From NCBI GenBank assembly GCA_018894105.1, contig CM032122.1:20309674-20373673 (forward strand): a DNA stretch of 64,000 nt. The letters run 5' to 3'. Position numbers and translations under genes: made by a program. Shown in pieces: positions 23,065 through 35,742 of this stretch. How positions within the stretch are numbered: position 1 is the stretch's first letter; each line of letters begins with the position of its first letter. Below the pieces are notes generated by a model. The model did no database searches and was not told the origin of the DNA. It was given only the letters and a program-made list of their open reading frames with translations. This DNA is from Jacaranda mimosifolia. Lineage: Eukaryota; Streptophyta; Magnoliopsida; Lamiales; Bignoniaceae.

Positions 23065-26000
23065 ATGGCGGCATATTCAGAAACTGAGAGCCCATCACCA
23101 AAAATATTTATACCTGAGGAATGGTCTAACGCAACCGAGGCCATAGCCAATGGTTCCTTTGCTTTTCCAATTGCCTTTGTCTGCGGTCCCAAGAATAGCG
23201 GCAAAACCACTTTCTCCCGCCACCTCCTCAATGTTCTTCTCCAGAGGTATCTCATGGGACCTTACCTTGTTCATGTTAATTTCTTGTCTTTTTATTTTTT
23301 TCTTTAAATGGCCTTCTGTTTTTTCTGAAGAACTTTGAATTTCTTGACTTGGGTATTCCGAAAATTTGTAGTATTTGGTTGGTGGTTCTTTGTGGGCTTG
23401 GGTATTGCTGATATTTGGATGAGCAGAAAAAAATTGCATATGAAATTTACTTGTAGGGACATCTCTAGATGCCTCACATGCATGTCAATGTGTGATCATG
23501 TCCAAAATTTGAACTTGAATTAGTTTCGTATTCATTATGTGTATAGTTAATGATTTGATCAAATCATTGAGTAAAAATGTTTCTTAGTGATTGGCAAACA
23601 GTTGGGTGAGAGTATGCCGTTTATTAGATCTAAAGATGCAAATATACATGAAAACATAGACAGATGCATGCTAATATATATATATATATATATGCACATC
23701 TATAGATGCTTATGTAGATAAACTTATATTTGTACGGTAAAACAATATTGTGCCTATATGTGTGCTTTTGAAAGTGTATTTAATCTGAAACTTGGGGTAT
23801 TTTCACTTATTTTCACATGAAATGGGAATTCTAGATTGATAAAATAGTGAGGTGATACTATGCGGTTAGGACTCATGCATGTATGCAACATAAAACTGTC
23901 AACGGTGGAACCACAATTTTTCATTAATGAGGAGTAGATGTTCAAACTATGAACTCTTGATTTCAGGCACAAAAAAGTGGCTTACCTTGATACTGATGTT
24001 GGGCAGACGGAGTTCACTGCCCCTGGTCTCCTATCACTTACTGTTATTGACAAAATAACACCAGGTACATTATTTTCACAGTCCTGACCATTCCACTAAG
24101 TTGGTTGTTCTGTATTCTTAGGTTGAGTGGTCAGTTTGTTGTCTGGGTTAATGTATTCTGATAACTATTTTTCTGTTTGATATTTAGATTTGACGATTCC
24201 ATGCCTGAAAACTCCTGAGAGGTATGAAACTAATTCATTTCAATTATTTAGTGTAACATGCGAAATCTTTTTTTAAGCTAACAGGAATAATTCACAAGTA
24301 TAAGATGCAATAGATTTTCTGTGCATATGTGTAATTTAGCCAGAAAAACATTGGCATATTAGATGTGCGCTACTGCACTGATTTGTGATACTAATTGTTT
24401 ACTGTTTATTCTTGATGGAGTGCTTCTCCTCAGATGCTTGGTTATTAGATGTTCCCTTTGCTTTTATGGAAATAACATATTGCACCTGTGATATTTTGGC
24501 AACAAAGAAGCATATAGAATTCTAATGCATATTTCAATTTTGCTATCTCTCAATATGCTATTTCCTTTTTTCTTTTTCAAATTTTATGAATAGAATTAAT
24601 GCCTACCTTTTGAAAATATGTGAGTGTTGCTTTTATCTACCAACCGCCCTTGAATCATATTTTACAGATTCACGACATACCTCACAGTGGGGTGCCTTGT
24701 ATATCAAAATTTGAAGTTTCTTTTTCCAAAATACATATGAGCTTCAAAGCATAAAGAAAAAGACAATTTTGATCTCATGAGTTCATATCATCAGTTGAAT
24801 GTGGACTTTGATCTTATAAGTTCCCCAATTTTGGGTTTGGGTTGGAGTGGGAAGCCCAAAATTCATAAATTTCTTCGATGAAATTTCACATAAACTGTCA
24901 TGGCCTGATTTACAGGCCTGTAGACTGTGATCTTTTGACGACTTTTTTTGATCTATTGTAAATTTTTGTTAGTTTAGGTCTTTGGTTGCTGGATTTTAAT
25001 CCATTTGATAAAATCTATTATTCAAGTTTCAGCAAATATGTTTGGAATATACCTATCAATTTGAAGCTCACAAACTTATATCATATAGTTCATGTGTAGC
25101 GGAGGTTGATTTCTGTGTGGATAGTGCTTAATTTTAGCCGTTTAAGCTAAACATATCTGCCAAATCTATGGAATGGAACTCCACTAAACTATTTACTTTT
25201 GAATATCATTTCAGATGCTTTTTCTTTGGTGACATCTCCTCAAAAAGAGACCCAACTACCTATTTGGCTTACATATTTTCCCTGTATGACCACTATCTCA
25301 AAGAATACAGCATGAATAACAAGACAGACATCCAGGGTAGTGCTGCTTTGCCACTTGTCATAAATACCCCTGGATGGGTAAAAGGTTTGCTCACATTGTT
25401 GTTCCTTCTCTCTAGTCCTTTTATAACCTGCCATGAATTTGAAGTTCCGATATTATTCTTCATGTGGTATGAAATCTACTTTTTCCTGTATATGACAATG
25501 ACATACTAAATTATATATTTTGTATATCAGGTATTGGGTACGAAATACTGGTGGACATGTTAAAATATATGTCTCCTACCCATGTGGTTAAGATTCAAAT
25601 ATCTGCTGAGAGCAAGAACTTACCTGCTGGTGCATTTTGGTTAAATGAGGAAAATGCTAATGCTGTGAATCTCATTGAAATCAATGCTGCTCGTCAGGAT
25701 CATTTGAAGAGATCGTACGTTTCTTTTAAATCGTCATTTTTATGTTAAAGATTTGACTTTTCTAATTTCTATTATCATTATCTTAATAGGTTTTCCACTC
25801 TATTGTGTCACTTTGAAGTTTTATGTATGGGGCTTCTTAATCTCTGAACTTTAAAGTGCACATGCAGATCCCTTTTTATAAATCTTTGAAGACTTGGTGT
25901 GTATCAAAATTCTTTTAATATGGGACACTTCCTCCTACTTAGGGCAAAATTTGTATCATATGCTGCAGTAGACATTTAGGGAGCGATTGCTTGGCATCTC

Positions 26001-28186
26001 ACTTTTCAGATGTGGATTTTGAGAGAAAAAGTGTGATAAATAGTTTTATATAAAGGAAAATGATTGTTGAGAATCTGTTTGAATGTAAGATAAAAGTATA
26101 ATGATTACAGTTGGTGTAATATGTGAAGTGTTTGGATGAGAGATAAGGGTATTATAAGTGAAATAAAGTAGTTTTAGAGAAATGAGAATGAGACAAAAAT
26201 ATAATGATTACAATTGATGTGCCATGTCTTTTTATATAGGAACCAGTTTGGAGACTTTCTCTGAGATTTTTCTTCAGACTCCACAAACAAACAAAAGTTG
26301 AGAGGAAATGTGTTTAGAGACAAAGTTTTAGGAGAATTGGTCACAAGCAATCACTCCCTTAACTTTTGCCATATGCGAAATCTCATCTCCTTTTCATGAT
26401 TTTTTTTGCTCTCATTCATTGAAAAGCAGTGTCCTTTTTTTTGTTACCATGATAAACTGTCTGTTTCAAAGTCACATGAATTTTATTAGATGGTCTTGAT
26501 CTATATAAAAGGTGTCATTTTGCTGCTTGTATTTGCTAACAATCTCCTTTTTAGGGTGCTGGTACAAAAGGATGCACGCCTTCTACGAGATTTGCGTGTA
26601 ATGGCATACTTCAGGCAATGTTTTCCAAGTGACATGACTATCTCCACAATCAAGGAACTTGCTCGCGCATTAGCTGCTCTCCCTCCTTATGAAATTTCTA
26701 TATCTAGTATCAAAATTAAACACCTTCATTGCCAGGTAGATTTAGCTACTAAGATCTTTATGTTGCTTCAATAATAATTGATAGACTACCTTTCTAGTTC
26801 AGGATTGCCTGTAAGATTACAAGGGATATCTCCAGCCACTTGTTTCTCTCTCTAGAGAAGTATTTAACAATTTGCTGTTTTAAGTTTATATTATATTGAA
26901 TTAGTTATTCTATATATCCATATCAAAAATGAATTTCTGATAGTACGATGTTTTCCTGCTAGGTCCCAGTGACTGAAACTTTCTACAGTTTGAATGCAAC
27001 TATTGTTGGTCTGGCAATCAGTGCAGAATCTGAGCAATGGCCTCAATGTGTTGGCTTGGGTTAGATAACTGAACTTTTTCACAGCCTTGCTCTATCACTG
27101 GAGTTTCTTAACTTTTACAGGATGCTTTACTCTCTTCAAAGTATAGCTCAATTTGATCATAGATTAACTAACAGCATGTTTGAATTCTCTGAAGTAAATC
27201 TTATAAGCTTGGACATGACTTTATTGAGAGGGTGTTTGGTTGAGCTTATAAGCTCCTTAAAAAGTCTTATAAGATATTTAAGAATTTATATGATATGTTA
27301 GAAAGTGTTTGGTAAATTTTTAAAAAAAGAGCTTATAAGATCCTAAAATAAGATGTTAAAATCTTATAAGTTGTTTTAGAAAATGTAAGGAGATCCTAAC
27401 TTATTCTAAAAAATCCAACAAGCTTATTTAATTTTAACTATTTTAATTACAAAATTACCATTATAACATTTTATAAGCTCTAAATCTTATTTTATCCAAA
27501 CACTTTAATAACTTATTTTAAAAATAAGATCTAAAAACATCTTATAAGATGTAGGAACTTATAAATTTTTTTAAATAAGTTTAGCCAAACACCCCCTAAA
27601 GTTCTAATTGGAAGGCTTTTTTAGTAACTTGCTTGATTCTACAAGTCATGAACATATGAGCCCTACGCCTCCTTTTAAGAAGCTCATTCTGCAAAATTTG
27701 ACTGGCATCTGGTATGAGGTCAAATAGTTTCATGGTATTGTTTTGTTTAAATTCTTGCGAAACCTCAGGTTTCTCTTTTATTCACCAGGGATTGTGAGAG
27801 GCATTGACACTTTGAGAGGAGTGATCCATGTTATTACCCCCGTTCCCCAGCCGACTCTGGATGATGTTGACCATTTACTTCAGGGTTTTATTCAAATTCC
27901 TACTTCTTTACTGCAGGTACATGTCTTGCCAATTTTTTATTTTATTTTATGGAATTTACTAATTGTGTGTGCATTTAGGTTCCATTATAAGTTGGTAATA
28001 CTCTCTCATCTCTTCTGTTCTTGTACCCTTCGGCCTCCTCTACCTCTTCTCTCCTTTGATTTTTTCCATCAATTTTTTCTCCTTGTTCAGCTTATACCTT
28101 TATTTTGAATTTGAGTTTTTCCACCTTTTCAGGTACAAGGCTGTATTTCCCCTTACATGTCGGCAAATGTACTCTCTACTAACTAG
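23065..28186 (+). CDS. NOL9: NOL9/GRC3-type polynucleotide 5'-hydroxyl kinase
   Basis: ATP-dependent kinase of the Clp1/Grc3 family; NOL9/Grc3 phosphorylates RNA 5'-OH ends during pre-rRNA ITS2 processing in the nucleolus. Nine exons with GT-AG introns and matching phases: 23065-23246, 23967-24064, 24188-24221, 25215-25384, 25531-25714, 26555-26735, 26963-27059, 27789-27916, 28133-28186 (stop TAG). They encode 375 residues, close to the compact plant homologue and much shorter than animal NOL9. The Walker A motif GPKNSGKT is at residues 41-48; YLDTDVGQTEF follows at the start of exon 2, where Clp1-type kinases place acidic active-site residues. Other signatures are CFFFGDISSKRDP, LPLVINTPGWVKG and the C-terminal VQGCISPYMSANV. 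Exon 3 is a 34-nt microexon. MITEs occupy parts of introns 5 and 7. The start is the first Met and gives the expected N-terminus. Confidence 0.93.
25979..26358. mobile_element. PIF/Harbinger (Tourist-like) MITE in NOL9 intron 5
   Basis: Termini GGGAGCGATTGCTTG and, as reverse complement of the right end, GGGAGTGATTGCTTG, differing at one base. Both sides have TTA (25976-25978 and 26359-26361), the 3-bp target preferred by PIF/Harbinger. 380 bp, non-coding, oriented freely within the intron. Confidence 0.85.
27229..27598. mobile_element. MITE-like inverted-repeat element in NOL9 intron 7
   Basis: Ends agggtgtttggttgagctta and the inverse of taagtttagccaaacacccc match over most of about 20 bp. 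The interior is dense in cttataag/aaataag motifs in both orientations. No target duplication could be fixed, so superfamily is uncertain; the GGGTGTTTGG end resembles PIF/Harbinger-type MITEs. Confidence 0.6.
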
Positions 28187-29701
28187 GAAATTGAAATGTC
28201 CCAACAGTTGAAGAGTCTCAAGTACAGCTTCTTTACAGCGACCCATCCGCACAGTAGCTTGAACATATGCTTATTACTTATAGAACTCGTATAATGTTAT
28301 TGAGAAAGAGATCAAACGTTCTAGATTACCTTCATTTGCAGGCCTAAGCGTGCCAATATTACACATTATGCGGGGGCTAATAATTTACTTGTGTGAAATC
28401 TTGAAGAAAGTATTTTGTTAAAGAATCTCAATTTTTTTTTTCTTATTTACCAGTAAAGTGCATGCGTGCGTCACATACTTTTTGAAACTGTATTTAGTTT
28501 TATGGAGATATAGTTGTGAAAATTATAGGCACATTTAAAAAAAAATTCAAACTAAGCTTATCACATTTTACATTTTGGGCATGCTACGTACTTAGCACCC
28601 AATGTACCAAACAATTTCAACTCCAAAACTCTCTTAACATATTGTCCGTAAATATAGTTTTATGGAATTCAGAATGCAATTAATTTTGTTTTAAATATAC
28701 ATGTACATATGTATAAATTAAGTATTTCATAATGAAAAAAAGATGAACTGAAAAAAAAAGAGCTCCTCATCATGGATGTTGAATCAAGAGTAGCAGTTAA
28801 TAAGCTAAGTCCAATTTTTCATTTTTCTTTTAATAATCGTATATAACTTCCCAATATCTTGCTTGACTATGGTATGCAGTTTTAATAACTAAATACCTGG
28901 AAATACTATAGATTTTTGGAGTTTTGATTCGAGGGCATGTGTAAATTAAAATTATCTACAAAATCACTTAATTGTATATTAATTTAATACTTTAATAATA
29001 TTACGTGGGGTATTTTAATCATTATGAAAAAAATTAAAAAAAAAACATAAAACATCCCGAAAGTTACTCTTTTTATAATAGCAATACAAGATAATATATG
29101 ACCATAGTATAATAGTATAATATATAAATTGATGTCCATGTTGTATTAAAGTTTTGTAAAACAAATAATTAATGCTCAATATTTATATTTAAAAATCTAC
29201 AGAAAAATTTTAAAAGTATTTTTGAGTCATCCAGAATTTCATCATTGTCAAGATTTTACATTTTTTTTTTTCTAATCCAAGCATAAATAAAAATCTATGA
29301 CCTGATAAACGTCGCCGTTTCCGTGCTTTAGGTTTCACTGGTTGTTAAATGGCTTACCGTTAATTCAGGTAAATGGTCCGCCTGCCAACCTTCATCTTTT
29401 GAAAACAAAAACTTGTGACCCCCTTTTACCACATATAGCCCAAACCAACGCCACCAATCCAAATTTAGTCAATCTTTTGAAACGGAAAATCTTGTTTCTT
29501 CTTCATCCTCGTACAGACACAGCCTTGCAAGAGAGAAAGAAAGGTAAAATAGAGAGAGGAAAAAGAGAAAAAAAGGTGAGAGGGAGGGAGGTGAGAGAGG
29601 GAGGTCATATTGATTCCCTCCATTTCCCACTTTGTTCTTTTTCTTAATTTGTGGTATCATTCTTGGTTTGTGGGAATATTTTTCACAAGGCATTTGTCGA
29701 A
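28187..29701. other. NOL9 3' flank and 5' region of the myosin-binding protein gene
   Basis: 28187-29280 is AT-rich with no coding signal. From about 29340 the sequence becomes less AT-rich, with an A/G-rich agag/gagg tract at 29530-29605, typical of a plant 5' UTR leading to the ATG at 29702. ORFs at 29342-29647 (+) and 29469-29720 (-) are unsupported by any motif. Confidence 0.5.
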
Positions 29702-31915
29702 ATGCCGGAGGAGGGATCATTTACGACCCTTATCGAGCAAAAGCTCGGAAAGTTTCCACATTTCTTGATTAATGTCATCCTTGAATGGGTGATGATAATC
29801 TTGCTTTTCGTAGACGGATTACTCGCCTTCATTTCCAACGAATTCGCCAAGTTCTTCGAACTCAGAACCCCATGTTTACTCTGTACAAGGATAGATCATG
29901 TCCTTGTCCACAGGAACCCTAGTTTTTACTACAATGATTCCATATGTGAGGTTCACAAGAAGGACATTTCGTCCCTCGCCTATTGCCACATGCATAAGAA
30001 GTTATCGGATATTCGTAGCATGTGCCAGGGATGCCTTCTTTCCTTTGCCACAGGGAAAGATTCTGAGTGTGATAAATATAAGTCCCTTGTCGGGATTTTG
30101 CACAAGGATGTTGATCCTTCTGCGGAGGAGGAGCGGAAATTGCTTATGAAACCGGTGAAGAAAGATGATCAATCAGAGGTATCAGATGAGAAGAGTGGCA
30201 TTCAGAGGTGTTCTTGTTGTGGGGAGCCTCTCAAAATGAGATCCTCATCCAAATATATAAGAAGTTTATCAATGAATGCTCCGGCCCCATCTCCACGGGC
30301 ATCATGGTTTGCAAGCAAAAACGAGGATGGACGCAACATAGACTTGCCGCATATTAGGTATACAGAGCTTAAATTTATGTCAGACAGCGAATCAGAGGTT
30401 CCTGAGGATGATGCTTCAAATGTGGATAATCAAGGTCAGTAGTAGTATTGCTCCTGTTACTCTCCTGTCTGGAGCAAATTTTCTCAAAACAACTTGCATT
30501 CTCGTACATTATAGAAATGCATTTGTAGGAGGAAAGACAGCTGTTACTCGTTCACTGGTCAAGATTTTGATCTGAACATCAGGCATTTCAGCTAGCATAT
30601 GAACATTTGTCTTAGGAAATAGCAAAAGAAACTTGTTCTTGTTCTGTATTTATTTATCTCCTGTCTTTTGTTATGAGCCCTTGCCTAAACTTGTTATCAT
30701 TTAAAGAAATGTAAATTGCATAGACAGATTGATGCTGAACTGTTGTATGTATCCTATAGCAGGTAAAGAGGATGTAAAAGCTGTGACGGTGCCATTGCCA
30801 CCAGAGTCTGAGGACATAAATGAAGATGCTAACCGAACCCCTATTTTTACAAGAGGAAATAGATTTTTTGGCATCTCATTAGATTCAGCTCAAGCGAGTC
30901 CTAGATGGCTCAGCAGGGGTAGTATTAGAAAAATATCAGTGGACAAAGGAGACTTTAATGTGGATTCTAATGATGCAAGTGGTCCAAACGAAGTAGATGG
31001 TGACATTTTGAATCGCTTGAAGAGACAAGTTCGTCTGGACCACAAGTCGCTGATGGCTTTGTACATGGAATTGGATGAAGAAAGAAGTGCTTCTGCTGTA
31101 GCAGCAAATAATGCAATGGCCATGATTACTCGGCTACAAGCTGAGAAGGCAGCCGTTCAAATGGAGGCTTTACAATATCAGAGAATGATGGAAGAACAGG
31201 CAGAATACGATGAAGAGGCTCTGCAGGTCATGAGGGACATGCTTTTAAAGAGAGAAGAAGAGATAAAGGCTTTAGAGTCTGAACTCGAGAACTATAGAGA
31301 GAAATACGGGCCTATCAAGAAAATAGGTAGTGAGATTTGTGAAATTGATGCTGATGAAGATTACCAAGAAATGAAATCTCAGTCCTTCTCATCATTTAGT
31401 GAGAAATCAGACTGTGCTAGCTTGAATGGAGCTGATCAAAATGAAAACGAGCATGCTTATGCAAGCTCTATGGAGAATAGAGGAGGGAATCAGGAAGAAT
31501 CATCTTTAGATTTTGAGGGTGAGAGATCTTATCTTCTTGGTCTTTTGGCTGATCTTGAGAAAAAAATGAAAGCAGAGGAAGGATCCAATTCCTTAGAGAT
31601 AAGCACAATCAGGCCTGAGGATGAAGAGAGAGGTAATTGAATGTCGAAATTAAGTCTTTCCAAGATATTTTATCCTTAAGCTTTAATGTTTCTCCTGTTT
31701 TGGTAGGAAACAAAAATAAGGCTACCCTTACAAGAGAAGTATCTTTGATTAAGGAAAGGTTGAGAGCCATTGAAGCCGATAGTGGCTTCTTAAAGCATGC
31801 TGCTATGACGCTGCAAAGAGGGGAGGAAGGAACTAAACTCTTGACTGAGATAGCTCAGCATCTCCGGAAGCTTAGACACTCAGTCAAATCTCCATCAGAG
31901 GAAACAGGTGCATGA
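29702..31915 (+). CDS. myosin-binding protein with GTD-binding (DUF593) domain
   Basis: Plant myosin-XI receptors of this family (MyoB) sit in vesicle or endomembrane membranes and bind the myosin globular tail. Three exons: 29702-30434, 30763-31632, 31707-31915 (stop TGA), 603 residues. The start is the ATG giving MPEEGSF; the frame extends upstream only to a GTG at 29651. A hydrophobic segment at about residues 21-45 (FLINVILEWVMIILLFVDG) is the membrane anchor, followed by a Cys-rich ELRTPCLLCTRIDH block typical of the family. The GTD-binding coiled coil lies at about 325-425, from LKRQVRLDHKSLMALYMELD to ELENYREKYG. A second predicted coiled coil is in exon 3 (REVSLIKERLRAIEADSGF). Exon 2 begins at a tandem acceptor TAGCAG, so isoforms with or without one extra Ala are possible. 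Which numbered Arabidopsis MyoB it matches I cannot say. Confidence 0.92.
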
Positions 31916-34489
31916 CCATTTGTCTTGCAGGTGATTTCTTTTGAAAGATCTCTCTCCTATACTTGAGTTTGCCCTTTTCCCTCCCTGTTCTGTTGGGATG
32001 CTGAAAATGTTTTAGCACATTAAAAAGAAAATATCGCTATGATACTCTGAAGCATATTTTCAGTGGTTGGTAATTTATGTAATCAATCTTTTTCTTTTTT
32101 GCAGCTCTTTTTCGTTCTCTTTTCCATTCTTCTCTTCATATTAGGATGTGTATATATAGATTTGCTGGACAGAGCATTGGAGTTCCGGCTTGGATGTTTT
32201 ATGAGCTCTTGGTTCCCATATCTCCACTGCTACTGGTAAAGATTTTGAGGAAGCTTTCTGTCATGATTGACATATACAAACAGTTGGGCAAATCTGAGCC
32301 AATGCATTGATTCTCAATATTATAATCTAGGATTGGCAGCTTGTTTGAAAGATAATGCAGAAAGTATGTTGAGAGAGCCGTCTATCTATTATGTATGCCT
32401 TTTTCTTTGAAGAAAATTGACAGTTTGTATAGGATGGTGAACTAGAGCTTTGCTTGGAACACAATAATATTCTAACCACAAACCTATCAAGTAAAAGTTT
32501 CATCTTTGAATTAGTCGGGCATTCAAAATTTCCTTGCCAAGCTACATGAAACAGATTTCCGAAAGAAGACCATCTTTTATTCTTCCACCTTGGGATCTTG
32601 CAAACTATTAGCAAAAAAGTTCCTAATATTTACTTGGTTTGAAGTTCAGAAAATTCAAAATCACTATGAAATTTGAAGCAAGAATCTCATAGTTGGTTTC
32701 CATTGTTGACATTTTCAGGTTCGAGATTTATAAGAGCACGAAACACCAAATTCTCCTTGCAAGCACAATGGCAAGAAGATCCTATACAGCCTTGATGTCA
32801 GAAGGAAGCTTTTCATCTGTAATACGTATAATTCCATTCCACATGGAAATAATTGGATGATAAGCCGGTTGGAGAAACAATCTGATAGAGAGAATATGCA
32901 CTAAATGGTGGTCATCTGTTTGCAGCTTGAATATCATATTTGCAAGCTTCTGCTTGATGTACCTTCAATGGTACAAGTGCTGGAGAAATGTCTGTTGTAT
33001 TAATGAAGATATAAGAAGGGCATGTAAAACTCAAAGCTGATTAGCAATATGAGACCTAGAGAACAGAACATGGCTTAGCCTTTTTGATGTAACTAAATCC
33101 ATTTTTATTTTTTATTTTAACTTGGACTCGTTTTCAGAGAGAATTATCATTTTCCAGAGTTGTAGAAAACATGATACTTTGATGCAACTAGATAGTCATT
33201 GATATTCAACTACAGATTGTTTTGATGCACTTTTGTGTCTACAATTTAACTGTGCAAATAGGCTCATCATTTCAAATGGAATTCGCCTTTGGTAGTATGT
33301 CATAAAGCTTGATGAGATTAAAAACGCTCATAGTTTGAAATTATCAGAAGCATTTAAGCAAAACTTTGATAATAACTAAAGGTGAAGTACACAGCAGACA
33401 TACTATTTACTTCTATTCGTATGAAATGCACTAACCAAAGATCAGAACCTTAAATTTGGTCATTAGCAGATTGACAATGGAAGAAGTGGGAGCTCCAGTA
33501 GTTTGGACAGGCCGTTTAAGCAGACATCTGTTGTTGTTGCTGTTGTTGTTCAATCAATGGTGCTGTTATCGGTGTTCTTGCTGGAATTGTGGCTATTTTT
33601 TACGTTGGTCTGTTCTAAGAAACTCGATATGGTTGGTTGGGGACTCGAGTAGGTTTGAGCCAAGGAACCAAACCAGGAGAGAAAGTTCTGGTGTCTCCTG
33701 TATTTTGCTGCTGATTAGTTCTTTTACTCTGTTGCTCCTCCTACAGTAAGTACTCTTACCAAAACTCAGTCAAACTGGCTGTTATTTATCATTTTGGTTC
33801 AATAGAAAATAATCCCATTGGCCTTGCATGTACCAAGTCCATGAGAAAAACCTTATTCTAAATATGCCACTCTTTCTTGCTTAGCCAATTGGATGAAAAG
33901 CCAAACAGAAATGTCAACACATTAAGATGTCAACTTCATATGTTTAGCTTAAGTGTGATAAGTTTTTGGCTTTGTTTTCTTCAGGTTAGTTAGCAGAAAA
34001 CTTCCCCTGGAAGAAATAATTGGTTGATTTGCTGTTGACTAATTCTTGCTATCTGCTTTTTTTTTTTCCCCCGCCAAGAAATTGTCAGTTCCATTCATTT
34101 TATCAACTAAAAATGACAATGGCAGAGCCAGCAGGGGGCTGGCCTGGCCGCGGCCTTTGATAGACGTGGCGTGCGGTGTGAAGAACAGAGACGTTGAAGG
34201 ACGTGGCATGCGGGGTGAAGAATTAGAACACTGGTGGTGGGGGAGGGCAATTCGACATTTTCAATTTGGGATGGAGGGTTCAATTTGTTTAATTTAAAAT
34301 TTATTTTTCTTTTGTATTTTTCTATTTTATAGAAATTATGTTTTTTTTTTTTTCAGTTATATATTAACTTTTAATAAGATGGGGGAGTTTGAAGAACAAA
34401 AATTGCTTCTCATAGGTGTATGTTGAATTTGGGAATTAGGGATGCTGGGTTTAACTGATTTAATTTAATTTAATTTATTTTATTTTTTA
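31916..34489. other. 3' UTR of the myosin-binding gene and intergenic DNA
   Basis: The first few hundred bases are probably 3' UTR, perhaps spliced, since acceptor-like ttttgcag occurs at 32097-32104. ORFs at 32327-32614 (-) and 33456-33749 (+) have no recognised motif; around 33540-33650 two plus-strand frames are hydrophobic, which may be a decayed membrane segment or chance. A G/C-rich patch at 34115-34260 (gccagcagggggctggcctg onward) stands out and may be a transposon end, but no partner end was found. Confidence 0.4.
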
Positions 34490-34715
34490 GGTAATTATAT
34501 TTTATTTTTTGTTTTAGTTATATATTAATTTTTTATAAGGACATTTAAGTTATTAGATATTAAAAATTATTTTACTTTTAATTTAATTAAAAAAAGTTAG
34601 TATAGTAAATTAATTTAATTACTAGTGATTTAAAAATGATATTTGGACACGTGTCAATTTTTTAAGGAGTGTAGGATGTTAAATTAAAATTATAGATATC
34701 AATAGGGATTATAAT
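34490..34715 (-). repeat. dispersed repeat, copy B
   Basis: The reverse complement matches the block at 7545-7775 through several ordered landmarks (gacac(g/a)tgt, tttactatacta, the ccttat block). This copy lies about 350 bp upstream of the germin-like gene. Ends and family are unknown. Confidence 0.6.
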
Positions 34716-34996
34716 TCCATGCACTATGTATATAAAACTTGAGGTTTGCTAAAATTGCCTTGCCAGAGGAATCAAAATATCTACGTTGCCCCCCCCTTAC
34801 AACAAGAATTCTGACTTTGTACCGGTACTAAATTGACATGCTCCCTTGAGGTCATTCCTTCACTTACTCTCCATGCTGCTGTTTTTCTATCTATTATCAA
34901 GACTCAAAAGCCAACTACTCCAAAGACCCTTTCTTAGTTTTTTTTTTAATTTGATCTTTCCATTGACTTTCTTGAACAAGACTCAACAAACATGAC

Positions 34997-35004
34997 TTAT
35001 AAAG
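34997..35004 (+). promoter_or_regulatory. possible TATA box of the germin-like gene
   Basis: TTATAAAG lies 58 bp before the ATG, a workable position for a short plant 5' UTR. The only support is position and sequence. Confidence 0.35.
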
Positions 35005-35061
35005 CAATCAAACTGTGCTCCAACCGGCAATAGTTTCATTACACCACATATCAGCTACTCC

Positions 35062-35742
35062 ATGGCTTCTATGCTTGACCAGTCACCTTGGCATGCCATC
35101 CTTGTTATTCTCTGCTTAGTATGTTTGCTGCTCTTGCCGTTGCCTTCTGACTCAGCAGATCCTGATCCTCTGCAGGATTTCTGCATAGCAGATACGAGTC
35201 AAACTACATCAGTAAATGGCTTTCCCTGCAAACTGGGCTCAAACGTAACTTCAGACGACTTTTTCTTCGATGGGCTTAGTCATGAGGGGAACACAAATAA
35301 TTCTTTTGGAAGCATTGTGACTCAGGGAAATGTTCTGGCTTTTCCAGGCCTGAACACTTTAGGAATCTCTATGAATCGAGTCGATATAGCTCCTGGAGGG
35401 CTTAATCCTCCCCACTCACACCCTAGAGCAACAGAATCAGGCATAGTCATCCAGGGGAAGCTTCTGGTGGGGCTGATAACGACCGGGAACGTGTTTTATT
35501 CTAAGAATTTGACAGCAGGACAGATGTTTGTGATTCCAAGGGGGCTTGTGCACTTCCAGCTGAATGTTGGAGAGGAGAAAGCACTGATTTTCACTGCTTT
35601 TAACAGTCATTTGCCGGGGGCCGTTGTGGCTCCCTTGAATCTCTTTGGTTCAATGCCTTCTGTCCCTAATGATGTTCTGACCAAAGCTTTCCAAGTTGAT
35701 CAAACTGTCATTGATGAAATCAAGTCCAAGTTTGGTGGTTAA
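35062..35742 (+). CDS. germin-like protein (secreted cupin)
   Basis: Germin-like proteins are apoplastic, manganese-binding cupins; some have superoxide dismutase or oxalate oxidase activity and act in defence or wall modification. A single uninterrupted exon encodes 226 residues, the usual family length. A signal peptide covers about residues 1-32 (hydrophobic core ILVILCLVCLLLLPLP), then the mature start DPDPLQDFC. The paired cysteines are C41 and C56. Germin box 1 reads PPHSHPRATE with metal ligands H118, H120 and E125; box 2 reads PRGLVHFQLNVG with H164. All four ligands are kept, although the usual H-T-H is H-S-H. N-glycosylation sequons lie at N61 and N149. The segment PRATESGIVIQGKLLVG resembles the germin-like 11-1 type, as I recall it. 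It may start at either M1 or M4; M1 is taken as the first ATG of the leader. Confidence 0.95.
   Translation: MASMLDQSPWHAILVILCLVCLLLLPLPSDSADPDPLQDFCIADTSQTTSVNGFPCKLGSNVTSDDFFFDGLSHEGNTNNSFGSIVTQGNVLAFPGLNTLGISMNRVDIAPGGLNPPHSHPRATESGIVIQGKLLVGLITTGNVFYSKNLTAGQMFVIPRGLVHFQLNVGEEKALIFTAFNSHLPGAVVAPLNLFGSMPSVPNDVLTKAFQVDQTVIDEIKSKFGG

Noticed and set aside
29651..29701. Upstream extension of the myosin-binding protein start
   Set aside because: The open frame begins with GTG at 29651, not ATG; the first in-frame ATG is at 29702 and gives the family-like N-terminus.
33456..33749. 97-codon ORF with a leucine-rich start and possible membrane segment
   Set aside because: Leucine runs come from a tgttgttgctgttgttg repeat; two frames are equally hydrophobic and no family was recognised.
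34115..34260. GC-rich patch as a transposon end
   Set aside because: Suggestive base composition only; no inverted partner or target duplication found.
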